A DNA stretch of 64,000 bases from Capitella teleta (taxonomy: Eukaryota; Annelida; Polychaeta; Capitellidae), in NCBI GenBank assembly GCA_000328365.1, contig KB312243.1, positions 136,178 through 200,177 of the forward strand, written 5' to 3'. Both the position numbers and the translations under genes were made by a program. The notes under the pieces were generated by a model. The model worked only from the letters and a program-made list of their open reading frames with translations, had not been told where the DNA came from and did no database searches. How positions within the stretch are numbered: the first letter of the stretch is position 1; every line of letters starts with the position of its first letter. Shown here one piece after another: positions 12,559 through 25,274 of this stretch.

Positions 12559-14389
12559 CTTAAAAATTATGGAATTCATTATTCTTCCGGGCATGGGAAT
12601 GTATTTTCTACGTCATTACTGATGAGAGTATCTGAGTTGAATGTGAGAGGGCTTTATGAGGTTTTTTTTTTGTTTTTTGGTATGTCATTAATTGTTACAA
12701 TATTCACCTCAAAATGCCTTATAAAATCATAATTGTTGACATAATGTCCTGGTTTGGTTTTAAGACCATCATTATCTAGTTGTGTTCTATTAATAATGTT
12801 TTGTTCTTTATTTTCTTTATTGGTTTATTGGTTCTATCTTCCGATTAATGCTATAGAAAGTGCCATTTCGGGGATTTTTTTATATCGGCTCTCCGTTATA
12901 AATTTTTTTTTTTCTGTGTGTACAATTTTTCTTACCTTGCTTGCAATAATTTTCTATAATATTTAGTTTGAGCCTTGAATTTTATTGCAATTTATGCCAG
13001 TAGCAATGATTATAGTTTTTCTCATGTTTTTTTTTATTATTAATTGTTTCTTTCATTTGCACAGATTATCTTTAATATCAAGTTACTTAAATCTGTTCTC
13101 TTCCTTCATTTACCTTGAATGTCCAATCACGAATGCTTGATTTAATTTTGAATTATTATTTTATTGCTTTTGAGTATTTTGGCGCATTATATCATGATTA
13201 TTTGTACACAAATTCATCTTTATAGCAATAAACATTATAAATTCATAATGAATCACTTTTTTTATTTTATTTTCCATTCAGTTTCTATTTTTATGCAATA
13301 TCCATACGAAACATTACAGCGCTTTGTGGTAAACTTGGTTCATGGGTGTTCACACTGTACGGTGCTTGTTCGTACACCGCTTTTCAATATTCCAAATTCC
13401 TCATTCATTCAAATTTACTTTTAACTCGTTTTTAGTTTTCTCAAATTTACAAAATAGCGAAAGCGTGAATCTTCAAATAAGAATCATCCGGATCTGTTCT
13501 GAACACTCAAATATATTCATTTGTTCATTTTATTTAACACAAGTGACTGTAATAAATGAGGCCATCAGAATCTGGTTCATTTGGGGTGAAATTCACGATC
13601 ATAACGCACCTCGAAATGGTTCGAGATAGGAAAAAATGTCGAGTTGGTTACCATGGCTACCCCATGCTGAGGGTTCTAATGGCGCATCAACGATCATCTC
13701 CCAAGCAGGTATTTATAACCACCCCTTCTTTACTTTTTTCTTCGTTGATGCAATCATTCTGGCCAAATTAGTATCTTCGAGTCTTTAGAACAGATTCAGA
13801 TGACATTGGTGCATGGAATCACCCACAGGTAATTAATATTGAAATACATGTAATCTGTTAATTTCAGCCAATTAAACAAGTTTTGTAATACTGTTCTCAT
13901 CATAAAAGAATTATTAACCTAAAGGGTTGATAGATTACTCACAGGCCTTCTTGTAAATTACATGCAGTATGTACTTCTATAATAATAGGTAGTTACACCG
14001 AACACCTTATATACAGAGGTCGCCATGACCTCAATTAGCTGCAGTCTAGAACTTCAACACAACGAGCAACAGGCAGAACACGTCTTGGTTTATAAAATGT
14101 TCGGTTCTACATGAACCAGAATTCTGAGAAAACACAATTTGGTTAAGTCTCCATACTTTATTTAAAATAAAAAACTCAAGAGAGGATTAAATTTTTGTAT
14201 AAATTTGTGTTGATACAGAGAATCTTTCAATGAAGAAAGGGTTTTTTTTGTAGCATTTTTTGGTAGCGGCTAATTGTGAACACTGATTGAGGATGAAACA
14301 GCGCCAGACTAGAGAACAGTTGAGAAGCGCCAAGAAGCAGAAGAACTGATATCGCAATTTGTAAAAAATATCCCCTAAAAGATGTCAAC
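12559..14389. other. Intergenic region between convergent zinc-finger and FABP genes
   Basis: AT-rich DNA with no recognised gene; it must hold both 3' ends. Open frames near 12754-13771 lack coding character. A near-match of the dispersed word, ATCATAACGCAC on the plus strand, is at 13598-13609. Confidence 0.6.
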
Positions 14390-17353
14390 CTATTCCTTGA
14401 CGTATTTCCTCAGGCAAACGACGTCCTTAACGGTCAATGTCTGCAAGGAAACAAGAACATTGTGATTTTCGATGCGTAATAAGTGCGTTATGAATCTGTA
14501 ACAGCATGGATGCGTTATGATTTTGTTACTATATAAGTGCGTTATGATTGCGTACCATGGTCATGCCTGCGGGGGTGATTTCGCGGACGTAGGTCGACGG
14601 GGTGTCGCCATCCTTCGTGGGCTTCAGGTCAGCGACCAGTTTGTCGCCGTCCATCTTGTAGGTGGTCTGAAGATGAATGGAACACAATCTTTAAACTCCT
14701 ATTCGTGAAACAGACAAATATGTTCTGCCCGACAGCACAAACGGAACACGTGGTCGGAACATCTGGTCGCCATGCAACATGCAAATGATGAATGTTTCTT
14801 CTATTGAATGAGTTGGTAAGCTCATGGTAATACATGATGAGTGCACAAGCGGGTTCATTTTTTTTTTTTTTCTCCTCCCCTGAACAGACAGATCCCCCTT
14901 CAGCTGCCCTGAGGCGGGTCGTTCACCGCGCTCCACAGATGGCGTGAGTGGATCAATGAGCCCAAAGTGCACGAGCACCAAGAACAGGACGATTAACTGA
15001 TAATACCGATGATTCCCACGCGTTAGGTACAATTATGATGCCTTGCTGACTCGTCCTATAATTATGCCAGTATATGGCATGATAATGAAAGAAAACTGCG
15101 ACTGATAAGTGGGCTTATCATCATTATAAACCATCATTTCAATCGCGATCTGAAAGTGCGTTATGATTACCAAAGTGCGTTATGATTACCTTCATTTTTC
15201 TTCCATCCGCGGTCGTCTCCTCGAACTCTTGTCCGAGAGTGAAGCTAACTTCGGTGTTCTTGAAGGTGGACAGAGTCTTGATGGTGATTTTGTCGCCGTC
15301 GACAGAGATGACCTGAGAAGGCTTAAGCTGGTTGGCGGCTGTGCGCGTGACCAGGCCGACACCTGAAGGTACAGACAAATGGGGTCAAATGCGGTCGTGT
15401 CTGATGGGAAAGTACGCGTTGACCTCAATTTGAACTTCATCCCGCTGCCATCTCCCGTTAACTTGAACAGATGGCCCAGGATTTCGAGATTAATGGCGTT
15501 TTCAGAAGTTCAGACTCCCAACTGACAAACGCCTGGCTGTAAATCTCAATTCAAACGCGGCGTTTAATTCTGGCATGAATTAACAACACGGAGCATGTTA
15601 TCAATTATATCACTAGCAAAGTACTCAGTACATTGCACTATTATACAGATGCATAAGCATGATAAGCTGGCACTATTCCAACATGACCGCGCAAAGTTCA
15701 AAAGTTCAGCGGGACTTCTATCTCACGATATTCGTCAAACGGGAAAAAAAATAATGCGATATGACTGAGCGCAAGGTCGCGACTTCGCGAGTCATAATCA
15801 TATCAGTGATAACTGTGATATAGCGCAATGTGGGTGAGCACTAGTGATAATAGCTACTATCAATCAGTTAGCGAATAACAAAGTGGATAGCTTAGCTTCG
15901 TGCCTTTGAAAACGAGGCTGCTGCTGACCTCTGAACTCTCGTGCGAACAACAAGAGTCGAGAGGAACCGTCTCACGAGATATCAACGCAGACATAAATAA
16001 CTGGAAGACAAACGTTCCCAGGAAATGCTCTGAAGTGCAAGAGCAACTCCATTAATTCATCGTGTTGCATAAAATCGTATTCTATACTATTCTATACTGA
16101 TTTTTCAGTTAACAAGCACAAACTGCGTTCATGAAAACACACACGCACGCTTTACGCTTTCTAATGAAAGGCCAATGCACTACTGGTCTGTCTGGTCACT
16201 TAACAATATCAGATGTTGCAGCAGATGTTACATAATCACCTGAGACGATCGCTGAGGTCATTATCATGATTATGACTTAGTGATCACTAGTGGACTGAAG
16301 CGCCCGCATATCAGACATGCATGTACCTAATGATTTGTGATAACAGAAAATTTATCTCATAATTTTACATCATTCTGACAATGATTGACAATTTTATCAG
16401 TATGAGTAATGGTCGTTGTCAGCAATTGATTTCTTATCTTCTTATCTATTAACCGGACTAATATTAATTGCATGTGTTGAGGAGAACTCTCCAGAGAGCA
16501 AAATTTTCCACATTAAAGATATATAAATTTGTTTATAGAGATAATTGAATGCAATTTCGTCGCGGTTAATATATCTATGGCATTGCAATTATAGCTGACG
16601 CTTAAAATAACACATATTGAAGTTCAGAAGTCGCCACGTTTCGCGTTTTCGAGGAGTTTCATGAGAGAGAGAAAAAAAAAACAAAGTTCAATATGAATAT
16701 ATTTACATTTTAGCAGATGCCACGAACATGCATCGCAAATATAACGAGCCGCGTGTTGAAGGGAAAAAATGTTGATATTATCAACATACAACGCCACTTC
16801 CAGCACGCGGTCGTTTCAGACATTGTATTTTTCTTTCCCGGCGCAGCGCAGAACAATATCACGATGCATGTCGCACGCGCGTCGGATTCTTGGAAGATAT
16901 TTCAATTTTACGACTTGAAACACGCATAACATGTTGTTGCACCCGGCGCATGTCGTTTCGCTGGTTAATAAACTTAATCAAGAATGAAAAGTCGATTAAT
17001 TAAATAATTATAATCCTAGTTTCGACTTGCGTAACATAAAATGATATGGATTGAATGCGGCGTGGAGTAATTAATTAGTTCTGCTTGTCAAATCAATGCA
17101 ATTTGAGCCTCACGTTAAGGTCACATATGAGCCATATATATGAACTATAAGCAGCTAGCCTAGCGGTAGACCGCCTAAGGAGTATGACCAGTGGCGGGAG
17201 ATGTCAGCCCTAGTGCTAGGGCAGAGGATGACCAGGCAGGAAAAATCAATAAAAGAGGCAAATTGTTCACAGTCACTAACCACATCCCTTCATGTATTCG
17301 TCGAATTTCTCGCTCTCGACCAGCTTCCAGGTTCCAGCAAAAGCCGCAGCCAT
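14390..17353 (-). CDS. Fatty acid-binding protein (intracellular lipid-binding protein family)
   Basis: Coding exons in transcription order are 17281-17353 (73 nt), 15190-15362 (173 nt), 14556-14666 (111 nt) and 14390-14440 (51 nt), giving 135 residues. The 73/173/~102/51 pattern is the hallmark of the FABP/CRBP/CRABP gene family. The protein begins [20 protein letters not shown], matching the family signature at beta-strand A. It contains helix-turn-helix cap residues, [18 protein letters not shown], and the C-terminal Arg-x-Tyr carboxylate clamp (Arg130, Tyr132) with a further Arg at 110. It is a small cytosolic beta-barrel that carries fatty acids or similar ligands. The residue pattern is closest to heart/brain-type FABPs as I remember them; ligand choice is not decided. 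Introns 2 and 3 carry copies of the word AATCATAACGCA in sense orientation, the first beginning 2 nt inside the intron 2 splice donor. Confidence 0.95.
14484..14549 (+). promoter_or_regulatory. Cluster of three TGCGTTATGA words in FABP intron 3
   Basis: TGCGTTATGAAT at 14484-14495, TGCGTTATGATT at 14511-14522 and TGCGTTATGATT at 14538-14549 lie in the 115-bp third intron of the FABP gene, all in one orientation and spaced 27 bp apart. The role is unknown; an intronic transcription-factor site is one possibility. Confidence 0.5.
15157..15187 (+). promoter_or_regulatory. Tandem pair of TGCGTTATGATT at the FABP intron 2 donor
   Basis: Two copies of the word, 15157-15168 and 15176-15187, sit inside a 19-bp direct repeat (AAAGTGCGTTATGATTACC). 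On the gene strand the proximal copy overlaps the splice donor (AAG/GTAATCATAACGC). Function unknown. Confidence 0.5.
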
Positions 17354-17731
17354 TTTGAAATTTTGTTGTATGAGTTGGGTGAAAAGATGAATGAGAAGCT
17401 CGACGGCGACGTTGTAGCGAGTGAGGAGGAACGCACGAGATGCGCGATTAAGTAGACGGCTGCCTCGCAGCTGCCAACATGTGATTGGCGCAGCTGCCAC
17501 AACCACGTGGTTATGTTTACATTGAGTATCAGTCGAAATAATTACGCTGTTAATTTGAACCTCCCAAAGCATTTATGTTTTTGTAAGTAATATATTTTAA
17601 TATTGGTTTATTATCTAAGTAATAATAAATGTTTTTATATTGAATATTTTGCTTAATTGTGGGTTTCTGTCTTCTGATGAATATCATTGACTTTTTGCAG
17701 GTGAGTCATTTCTGTGTGGAACAGCGAAATT
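17354..17731. promoter_or_regulatory. Head-to-head intergenic promoter of FABP and SLX1
   Basis: Only 378 bp separate the two divergent start codons. The stretch holds an inverted CCAAT box (ATTGG, 17484-17488) and a 12-bp palindromic E-box AACCACGTGGTT at 17501-17512. No TATA box is obvious. A shared bidirectional promoter is inferred from spacing. Confidence 0.5.
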
Positions 17732-19860
17732 ATGGTTCACGAAATTGAAAATTTTTTCGGTGTTTACATTTTGTATAATGTCAATCCGAGATACAAAGGT
17801 CAAACATACATCGGATTCACCGTGGACCCAAACAGGAGGGTGAAACAACACAACACGGGGCGCCACGCAGGGGGTGCCAAGCGAACTGATGGAAGGGGAC
17901 CATGGTAGGAACTTAAAGGAAGGCTTTTGAAAGTGGGCGATAGTTGGGCATTTTCTTCGATCATTGTGATTGTCCACAAGGAATATGAAGGATGATGATA
18001 CGCCTGACCTGCTGACATACTTCATAAATTCATACTAATTAAAATTCAAAGTCTTCACATCGCGATCAGATCATTTGTCACGTTAGCTGGTCAAAGATAG
18101 TTCAATGACCTGATTACCCCTGGTAGCAAGGACGAAATAAAATGTGTCAAAATAAAATATAATAAAAGGAGCTGATCGTAAGAGGCTATTTAAGCCTGAA
18201 GATCGGAAGAGGACCTGTAAGTAACCTGTAAGAAATACAGTAAAGTCTTGGTTAAACCCATGCCCACCGTGCTCTTATGCAGAGGCTGAAAGCAGAATCA
18301 CGCCATCAGCATGTCAGTTTCACTTTACACACTACATAGAAGCACATTCCACAAACATCCCTTGTTAACCTGCGGGTAGCGCTTTGGTAATATCACAGCA
18401 ATAAATAATTGTACTTTTTTGCGCTTATAATAAATGAATAAATTATTATTAATATTATCATCACGGCTGACACCTCAATGATAGATTCTTGTACTCTGCA
18501 TGAGAATTTATGGTTCAATACTTGGAATTATATTTACATTGTACTGGTAAGTTGTTACCAGCAGAGATATGCTTTCCTTCAGGCTTATAACTCATTCAGG
18601 CATACTGGCCCAAAAGTGGGTCTGAATAATAAGTGTCATGTATCCCGAATGACCCATATAATTGACAGTATAACAGAGAAATATAGGTCAAGTGTTCCAG
18701 TATTTGGTCTGCTGAGTGGGTCGGTTTGACCCAATTGATGTTTTTAATTAGGATAACAAAATGAACAAATACTTTGATGGTGTAAGATTTGGCATTGATT
18801 AAGAAATCCCAAGCAATCAATGTTTATATGAAAATGTGACGTGTGAAATCACAGCTTTGCAAAATGAAAGGAGAAGCCGAGGTTGACATTCTATGAAGTC
18901 ATTCTCACATGACCTCTTGAACTCGAATACTTGATTAACGTATGAACTTTTCTTTTATTATCTAGGGTCACACACCCATATATGTTTTTGTTTTTTTTTC
19001 TTCCCTATGGGAATTTTGCATTGTTGGATGTACATGATGTATTGTTGCAGGGAGATGGTGATCATTGTGCATGGATTTCCAAACAAAATCTCCGCCCTTG
19101 GGGTGAGTTTATTGACCTCTCTTTTGGTAACCATGGTGACCCTGTTTCTTCAGTTTGAGTGGGCATGGCAGAACCCTCACAAATCACGCAGACTGAAACA
19201 CGTGAACCGCAAACAGAAAACGGAGGATCCGTTCCAATTTCGCCTGAGAGTCGTCTGCGAGATGCTTCGTAGCGGACCCTGGACGAGACTTCCTCTGACG
19301 TTCCGTTGGCTGAAACAGCAATACACAGTAGATTTTGACCCCCGCTACATGCCTCCGAAACACATGCCCGTAGCGTACGGCCCTGTCAAGGTCACACAAG
19401 TGCAGTCAGAGGTCAACTCTGAACACGAAGGTCAAATCAGCAAATGCTGCGTGTGTCATTTGCCGGTTTTGGTGAGAAAGCCTTTGGGGAATTTTACTCT
19501 TAATGGTATTAATCAACAGTCAGACGCTGATTTGCTCAAGTGCCTCAAACCTTCCTGCGACATGGCTTCTCATCTCAAATGTTTGGCGCGCCTATTCTTG
19601 TCATCGTCCACCCAGTTGCTGCCCATTGACGGCCCGTGCCCCAAATGTAAGACGACTGTGTTGTGGGGAGACCTGATTCGAGCGAAAAGGGGCTGTTACC
19701 AGAAGTATCAGGTGATTATCATCATATTTAGGTGATACCAGAAGTATCAGGTATCAGAAATTGAAGTTTTATTTTTTAATTTATTTTCCAGGATGGAGGT
19801 GAGGACGAGGATGTTGATTCTGATCATTGGGCTGATGAACTGCAGACTCAAATCTCATGA
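17732..19860 (+). CDS. SLX1: Structure-specific endonuclease subunit SLX1
   Basis: Exons 17732-17904, 19051-19102, 19154-19711 and 19792-19860 join in phase into 283 residues, close to the ~275 of human SLX1. The N-terminus is a GIY-YIG nuclease domain: GVYILY at 10-15, YIGFT at 26-30, the catalytic Arg in NRRVKQHN (34-41) and the catalytic Glu59 in PWEM, whose Trp codon is split by intron 1. The phrase [19 protein letters not shown] is diagnostic of SLX1. The C-terminal half has the Cys/His zinc-binding RING/PHD-like module (CCVCHLP ... CLKPSC ... HLKC ... CPKCKT) ending [10 protein letters not shown], then an acidic tail. With SLX4 it cuts branched DNA such as Holliday junctions and flaps in the nucleus. 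The ATG at 17732 is preferred because the preceding in-frame residues have no ATG and the family starts just before the GIY motif. Confidence 0.95.
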
Positions 19861-20648
19861 TATTCACTCATTGTTCACCAGCATGTTTTCATTATTTATT
19901 GTTTTTATTTCTGCATGCTTACTAATTAAAATTTTTTATTTTTTCTTCATAAATTATTAGGTTTATTTCTTCATTTTATTTGGGTCTTCAACTTATTCAT
20001 ATCAGGAGAACGCCACAGTTGATCAATCAATATGTTGCTATTTGACATGTTCATATTTTTGTTACATAATTAATGAAAATATTATAAAAGAGAAAATTAA
20101 TACTTCCCTAATTCTTCTAGGTTTCCTAAACTTTCCTTAATAGGCTTATAATGAATATAGTGAAACAAAAATGCTAAAAATTTGAATAAATTCAAACAAA
20201 ATTTCCTGCACTTTTTGCTATCACAATCTAATGTGAGCAAAAATATGACTTTAGGAAATGGTGGAAAAAATGTTGAGAAAGAGTTTTAAGAAGGAAATGC
20301 TGTGAGATAACTGATAATTTTAAACTTTGAACTTCTGAATGCAGCGTTTCAGTCTTGAGGATGAGTAACTTTTTTTCTCTCGCAGCCATCACTCATTCAC
20401 TCACTCAGTGATACAAGAGTCATGTTTATCTCAAACAGATCTCGTTTCATGCGTAAAAAGTCTGCACTGGCTACAAGATTTGTACAGGTTTTTTTTCTAC
20501 GCTGTCTGGGATATATAGTAAAAGTGCTTGAAATGTATTAGGTAGCAAAACAATAATGAGTCATTAATTGATTGTTATCTGAATGTCTGTTTGTCTTATC
20601 AACTTCAAAAGCATGGTAACCACACGCATGATCATGATTCAGCTTAAT
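19861..20648. other. Intergenic AT-rich DNA
   Basis: Downstream region of SLX1; no gene or structured repeat recognised. Confidence 0.6.
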
Positions 20649-20698
20649 NNNNNNNNNNNNNNNNNNNNNNNNNNNNNNNNNNNNNNNNNNNNNNNNNN
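20649..20698. other. Assembly gap (50 N)
   Basis: Exactly 50 N, a conventional placeholder size, so the true distance is unknown. A single further N is at 20751. Confidence 0.99.
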
Positions 20699-20756
20699 TT
20701 GTTCAGGGGGAATATGTACATGTCATGCAATGTAGGATTCAGCAGCTTGTNTAGGA

Positions 20757-20987
20757 CGATTCCGCATAAGAGTTTCAGGATTGCGCATCTTCCGGGGTTT
20801 TGATATCATTAACCCAGTGTCCTTTATTATAAATGAATCGATCCTGATCTCCTATAATTTCCACGGTGGAAGAATGGTGAAGCGAGCCATGAGGCATGTT
20901 ATGGGGGATTCTCAATAGTTAATTAGGGGAATCCTCCCTTTCTATATCAAACAATTACAATTTCGTCTGCAGGTGAGAGTAATCACT
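20757..20987 (+). repeat. 231-bp duplicated segment, copy A
   Basis: This segment reads identically to 22012-22242 over its whole length. It begins CGATTCCGCATAAGAG and ends GAGAGTAATCACT; flanks differ. Neither terminal inverted repeats nor target duplications are evident. The nearby gap leaves open that one copy is an assembly artefact. Confidence 0.93.
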
Positions 20988-21649
20988 AAAAGAATGGCCA
21001 AGATTGGAGGTTAAAGAGGTTATAAATTACTAGTGCATGTAATGAAAAAGAAACCATGGCTTTCTTTTGTCTCTCAGTATGTACAATTCATGTACAATTA
21101 AATAGTGTATTAATAATATTGCATTTATATATTTACAATTGAACATAGATGTTCTGGGCTCGTGTCTGTATTAACGAATTGATTACAATATCAATACGTA
21201 CATGCATTAGATAAATCAGATAAAGGTGTAGCATGTTGTTGATTTCAGATTATGCAATAATACAAGATTAGGCTGAACTAATAATCACCTTTCCTGGACG
21301 AAGGGTACGCCACAAGAAGAGGCGATTACCACAGGGTGGCGGTCGGGTTTCGATGACGTCACCAAGAGCACCAGATTCTATAACGAGGTGGCGGAGATCC
21401 TAATTAATGATTATCGTGTTCTGCGTGTGTTCCTCCTAATTCAATTGATCAATGTATCAATAACTATTTGAGTTGCTGTAGTTGTTGCTGTTTAACTAGT
21501 TTTGCTCTCTCCGTAATATATCCTGATACTCAATTAATTATATATTTATATTAGTTATAATTATTATATAATTATATAATTATATATTAACTTATTCGTT
21601 GTTATTATTTGCAAGCGTGAAAGCAGCTCATTACTCTTACATCAACATC

Positions 21650-21854
21650 GAGTAAACATGTGGTCCACTATCTCCGAGTAAACATGTGGTCCACTATCTC
21701 CGAATAAACATGTGGTCCACTATCTCCGAGTAAACATGCGAGTAAACATGTGGTCCACTATCTCCGAGTAAACATGTGGTCCACTATCTCCGAGTAAACA
21801 TGTGGTCCACTATCTCCGAGTAAACATGTGGTCCACTATCTCCGAGTAAACATG
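21650..21854. repeat. 26-bp tandem array
   Basis: Seven full copies of a 26-bp unit (core AACATGTGGTCCACTATCTC) with partial units inside and at the right end. The internal palindrome-like GTGGTCCAC is conserved in every copy. No unique spacers separate the copies, so it is a minisatellite. Confidence 0.93.
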
Positions 21855-22011
21855 TTACATGTACTTCTTTTAACATTAACATTTAAAGATACATGTACAA
21901 TCAACATATGATCTGATTTCTCAAGTATATAGATCAGACCATGTGTGCAAGTTTTCTTCCTATTGTAATTGTTCACTGAAAACTCATTAATGAATCATGA
22001 TGACAAGTGTG

Positions 22012-22242
22012 CGATTCCGCATAAGAGTTTCAGGATTGCGCATCTTCCGGGGTTTTGATATCATTAACCCAGTGTCCTTTATTATAAATGAATCGATCCT
22101 GATCTCCTATAATTTCCACGGTGGAAGAATGGTGAAGCGAGCCATGAGGCATGTTATGGGGGATTCTCAATAGTTAATTAGGGGAATCCTCCCTTTCTAT
22201 ATCAAACAATTACAATTTCGTCTGCAGGTGAGAGTAATCACT
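22012..22242 (+). repeat. 231-bp duplicated segment, copy B
   Basis: Identical to 20757-20987 in the same orientation, 1255 bp away. Copy A, the 26-bp array and copy B are therefore arranged in series. Confidence 0.93.
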
Positions 22243-24539
22243 TTGAGTGGACCAAACTTCATAAGAGATTTTAGTCTTAATTCAGGGCTTAATACATCCA
22301 CTACAATACATGTACAACACACATCGACATATACGTTTAAGATTTTGGATGCATGCCTGAACAGTATCGGCGGGGCGAGCAGTCATCTTGGTCTTAAAAG
22401 TGATCTGTCGCCGCAAACGAACTCCTCTATTAATTGGAGCAAGATTCAGATTGATCTCAATGCTATGATAGTGTCGCAATTTCCATGCCAGCGGTAGGCA
22501 CACTAAAAGCACAGAAGAGTGTGACTATTTAGTGGATCTGTGTCACTGACAAATCTTAATTCCCTTATAGTCATGGTTGCACATGAAGATTAAACCTTTC
22601 TAAACTCAACTGATATATGCCATCAGTAATTGCAGAATCAAATGCGCAAATGGCACAACTATAACCGGAATCCAGATGCATGAAGATAATCATACAATTT
22701 CATGTACAATATAATTTATATATACCACAATGTAAATGCGTACTGTATTGCAGCAGGCCTCCACCAACTGACACTCGCCGTCTCACCCACACAATCTGCT
22801 GTCTCGTCGGTCTTTACAAACTAGAAAATTTCCTTTTATCTACAACGTGCGGTCAAACTTCAGTGAAATCACATCGAAACGACAGGTGCCACTTTATCAA
22901 ACACTCCATCAACTCCATATGGGTATATGTAGTTGTAATCACTTTCTATTAACAAAAATGTGTGCCGAAAGGTCGATTCCTAGGGAGAGGAATTAAAGGG
23001 TGGTCAAACTGTACGAGCTTGCATTTGAAAACTGCACAGCTATATTGTTGATTCTGGGTGATAGCCAGATGGACTGATTGGTATCTGCACATATCATTTG
23101 TTGTAAACAATGCAGGATTTCTCGAATAATGAACGATTATTCAAATTCCACACAACTTTCCGTCTCACCCGCATAACTCACCGTTCGTCAATGATATGAA
23201 TTAAATGATAAGCCGGACACTTTCCGTCCTCCGTACCCCCACCCCTCCCCCCCCCACACACACATACACACTGTGACACACGCCATTGAAAATAACAACA
23301 CATTAGTCCCATAATTTACCAGAACATCCATCCGCAAGAATACCATCGCTTGCATCCATATGGCTCCAAATTAATTTGATCTTTTTTTGTGTTTGTATGT
23401 TTATTTTGTTTCCCTAGCAAAATAGTTCCATCAATAATTATTCCTAGATCTGTCTTTCCAAGAAAAATAGCAAAATTGCAAAATACAAAAATTCAATAAT
23501 AATCCTCAAAGTATCTAAAGTAAATGGGAAAATTGTTAAAAAATGAGTAAATTGTTTTTGTGGTCTTTTTTTCTTTTTTCTTTTCGTTTTTTTCTTCTTT
23601 TTTTTTTTTCTTTCTTTCCCCTTCTCGGTTTTTCTTCCCTGGCTCTATATGTTCCTTCTTAAAGCTAAGACAGAGTCCATTTCACGCTGATTGAACGGTC
23701 ATTGGTTCTGTCAGCATGCAGTCCTTCTTATGGACGACGATGGACACGAAATAATTTCGCTCGAGAGCTGAAACGATACCTCTTTTAATGCTATAGGTCT
23801 AATAATTCAGACTTGTTAACTATCGGTATTAGTTTGAACGCCTTTGCAAGAGCACGACTGAGTGTCTGTCATCCTTGGAGAACTCTCGGGTGAATACAAG
23901 CCTATACTGTCGGCTGAATAGGTATATCTACCGTCTGGTGAACATATAGGCCCAGACCTACAGTCTAGTGGGTATATAGGCTTAGATCGACCTTCAGTCT
24001 AGTGGACATATAGGCCTATTCCGTCTGGGCCTGTGACTTTGGTGTATTATTCTGCAATTTCTCGTTCATGTTGATTCCATTGTGGTGATTGTACGAATGT
24101 ACGGTACCAATACATGTACTTGTAATATGTGCGTTATGAATATATGAATCATGAGTATGTGTATAGCTCAAACGTTATGATTTCCCTCATGTGAGCGGTG
24201 GAGAGCAGTCAGAACACTGATAAGAATAATCACATCAGTGACGGAGAGCACCACACAGATAACATACAGTATTCTGTGGAACACCGTGCATGCATGCATG
24301 CAGTCATTCGTGATCCATCATCTCAAAGGATGCCAGCATGCCTTAAATTTTACTGCTTGTGGTGATTATCAAATTTTATCTTCATCATCAACATTTAAGT
24401 CAGATTATATAGCTCCAACCAATGGTGTTGATTTTTAAAATTCAATATCAAATGAAAATGTTACGACAAACGCAAGAGACAAAAAGAAAAAAAGAAAAAA
24501 TGAAATTATAGGCTTAATATCAGTTACAGCATTTTCGAC

Positions 24540-24598
<59 letters not shown>

Positions 24599-25188
24599 TT
24601 ATATATATATATAGGTTATATGTATGTTTAGGTTGCGACGTCATATTCCGCCCAAATGTCTAACACTCTAGTGAGTATAGGTGTATTAGTTAACAGCCCT
24701 ATAACTCACGAATTTAATACTCTAATTATCGCATTTTCCGACTAGAAACGAAACCGTGATTTTGATCTGTTTGTCTTGATCCGTTACGATATTAACCTTT
24801 TTTTCTTTTTTTTTTCCTTTTCCTTTTTTTTTTTTTTTTTTTTTTTTTTTGCGTGGGTCGCCTTGTGGCTAATAATATTATGAGAACCAAATCGATATGG
24901 CGGGAGAATTAGATTCGAACCGTCCGGACAGAATAATTATATGTGCTGCTCGTGTCTCTTTTTACACTAACAGTGCATAATTATTTTGTCCGGGGTGTCA
25001 TTTTCATGAAGTTATTTTGAAGTCAGGAAGTTATTAATTTCCCCTTCGAAAGATCAATGACAGGGTGTATATTTTGCGAATTTTGCGTTAGGCCAGCCAT
25101 TGGAGATTGAGTGTTGATCTTTAAACTTTTAAAGCCACGCCCCACGTGGTTTCTGCGGAACGGAAGTTTTGATTTGTCGAATGCCGAC
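22243..25188. other. Gene-poor AT-rich intergenic DNA
   Basis: No supported gene. Contents are pyrimidine-rich tracts near 23560-23640, imperfect repeats of AGTCTAGTGGACATATAGG at about 23930-24015, a (TA)n microsatellite at 24542-24596, a poly-T tract near 24790-24850, and a variant of the dispersed word (TGCGTTATGAAT, 24130-24141). Confidence 0.6.
24542..24596. repeat. (TA)n microsatellite
   Basis: Uninterrupted alternating AT for about 54 bp, followed by a shorter block after AGGTT. Confidence 0.97.
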
Positions 25189-25274
25189 GCATGCGCGGCA
25201 TGCTGTGCTACCATTGGCTGAGTTCAAAAAGCGCTCGTGAAGCGGAATCTCAAATCGAGTTTGGATCATTTGAA
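25189..25274 (+). promoter_or_regulatory. Possible cell-cycle promoter of the kinesin-6 gene
   Basis: A GCATGCGC element (25189-25196, NRF1-like), an inverted CCAAT box (ATTGG, 25213-25217) and CHR-like TTCAAA/TTTGAA words (25223-25228 and 25269-25274) cluster about 1 kb upstream of the kinesin start codon. CCAAT plus CHR is the known arrangement of late cell-cycle promoters including mitotic kinesins. The start codon is directly preceded by a splice acceptor-like TTTGCCAG, so a 5' UTR exon upstream is expected. Link and function are inference. Confidence 0.35.

Noticed and set aside
21650-21854. CRISPR-like regular repeats
   Set aside because: Copies are directly abutting with no unique spacers, in a eukaryotic genome; it is a minisatellite.
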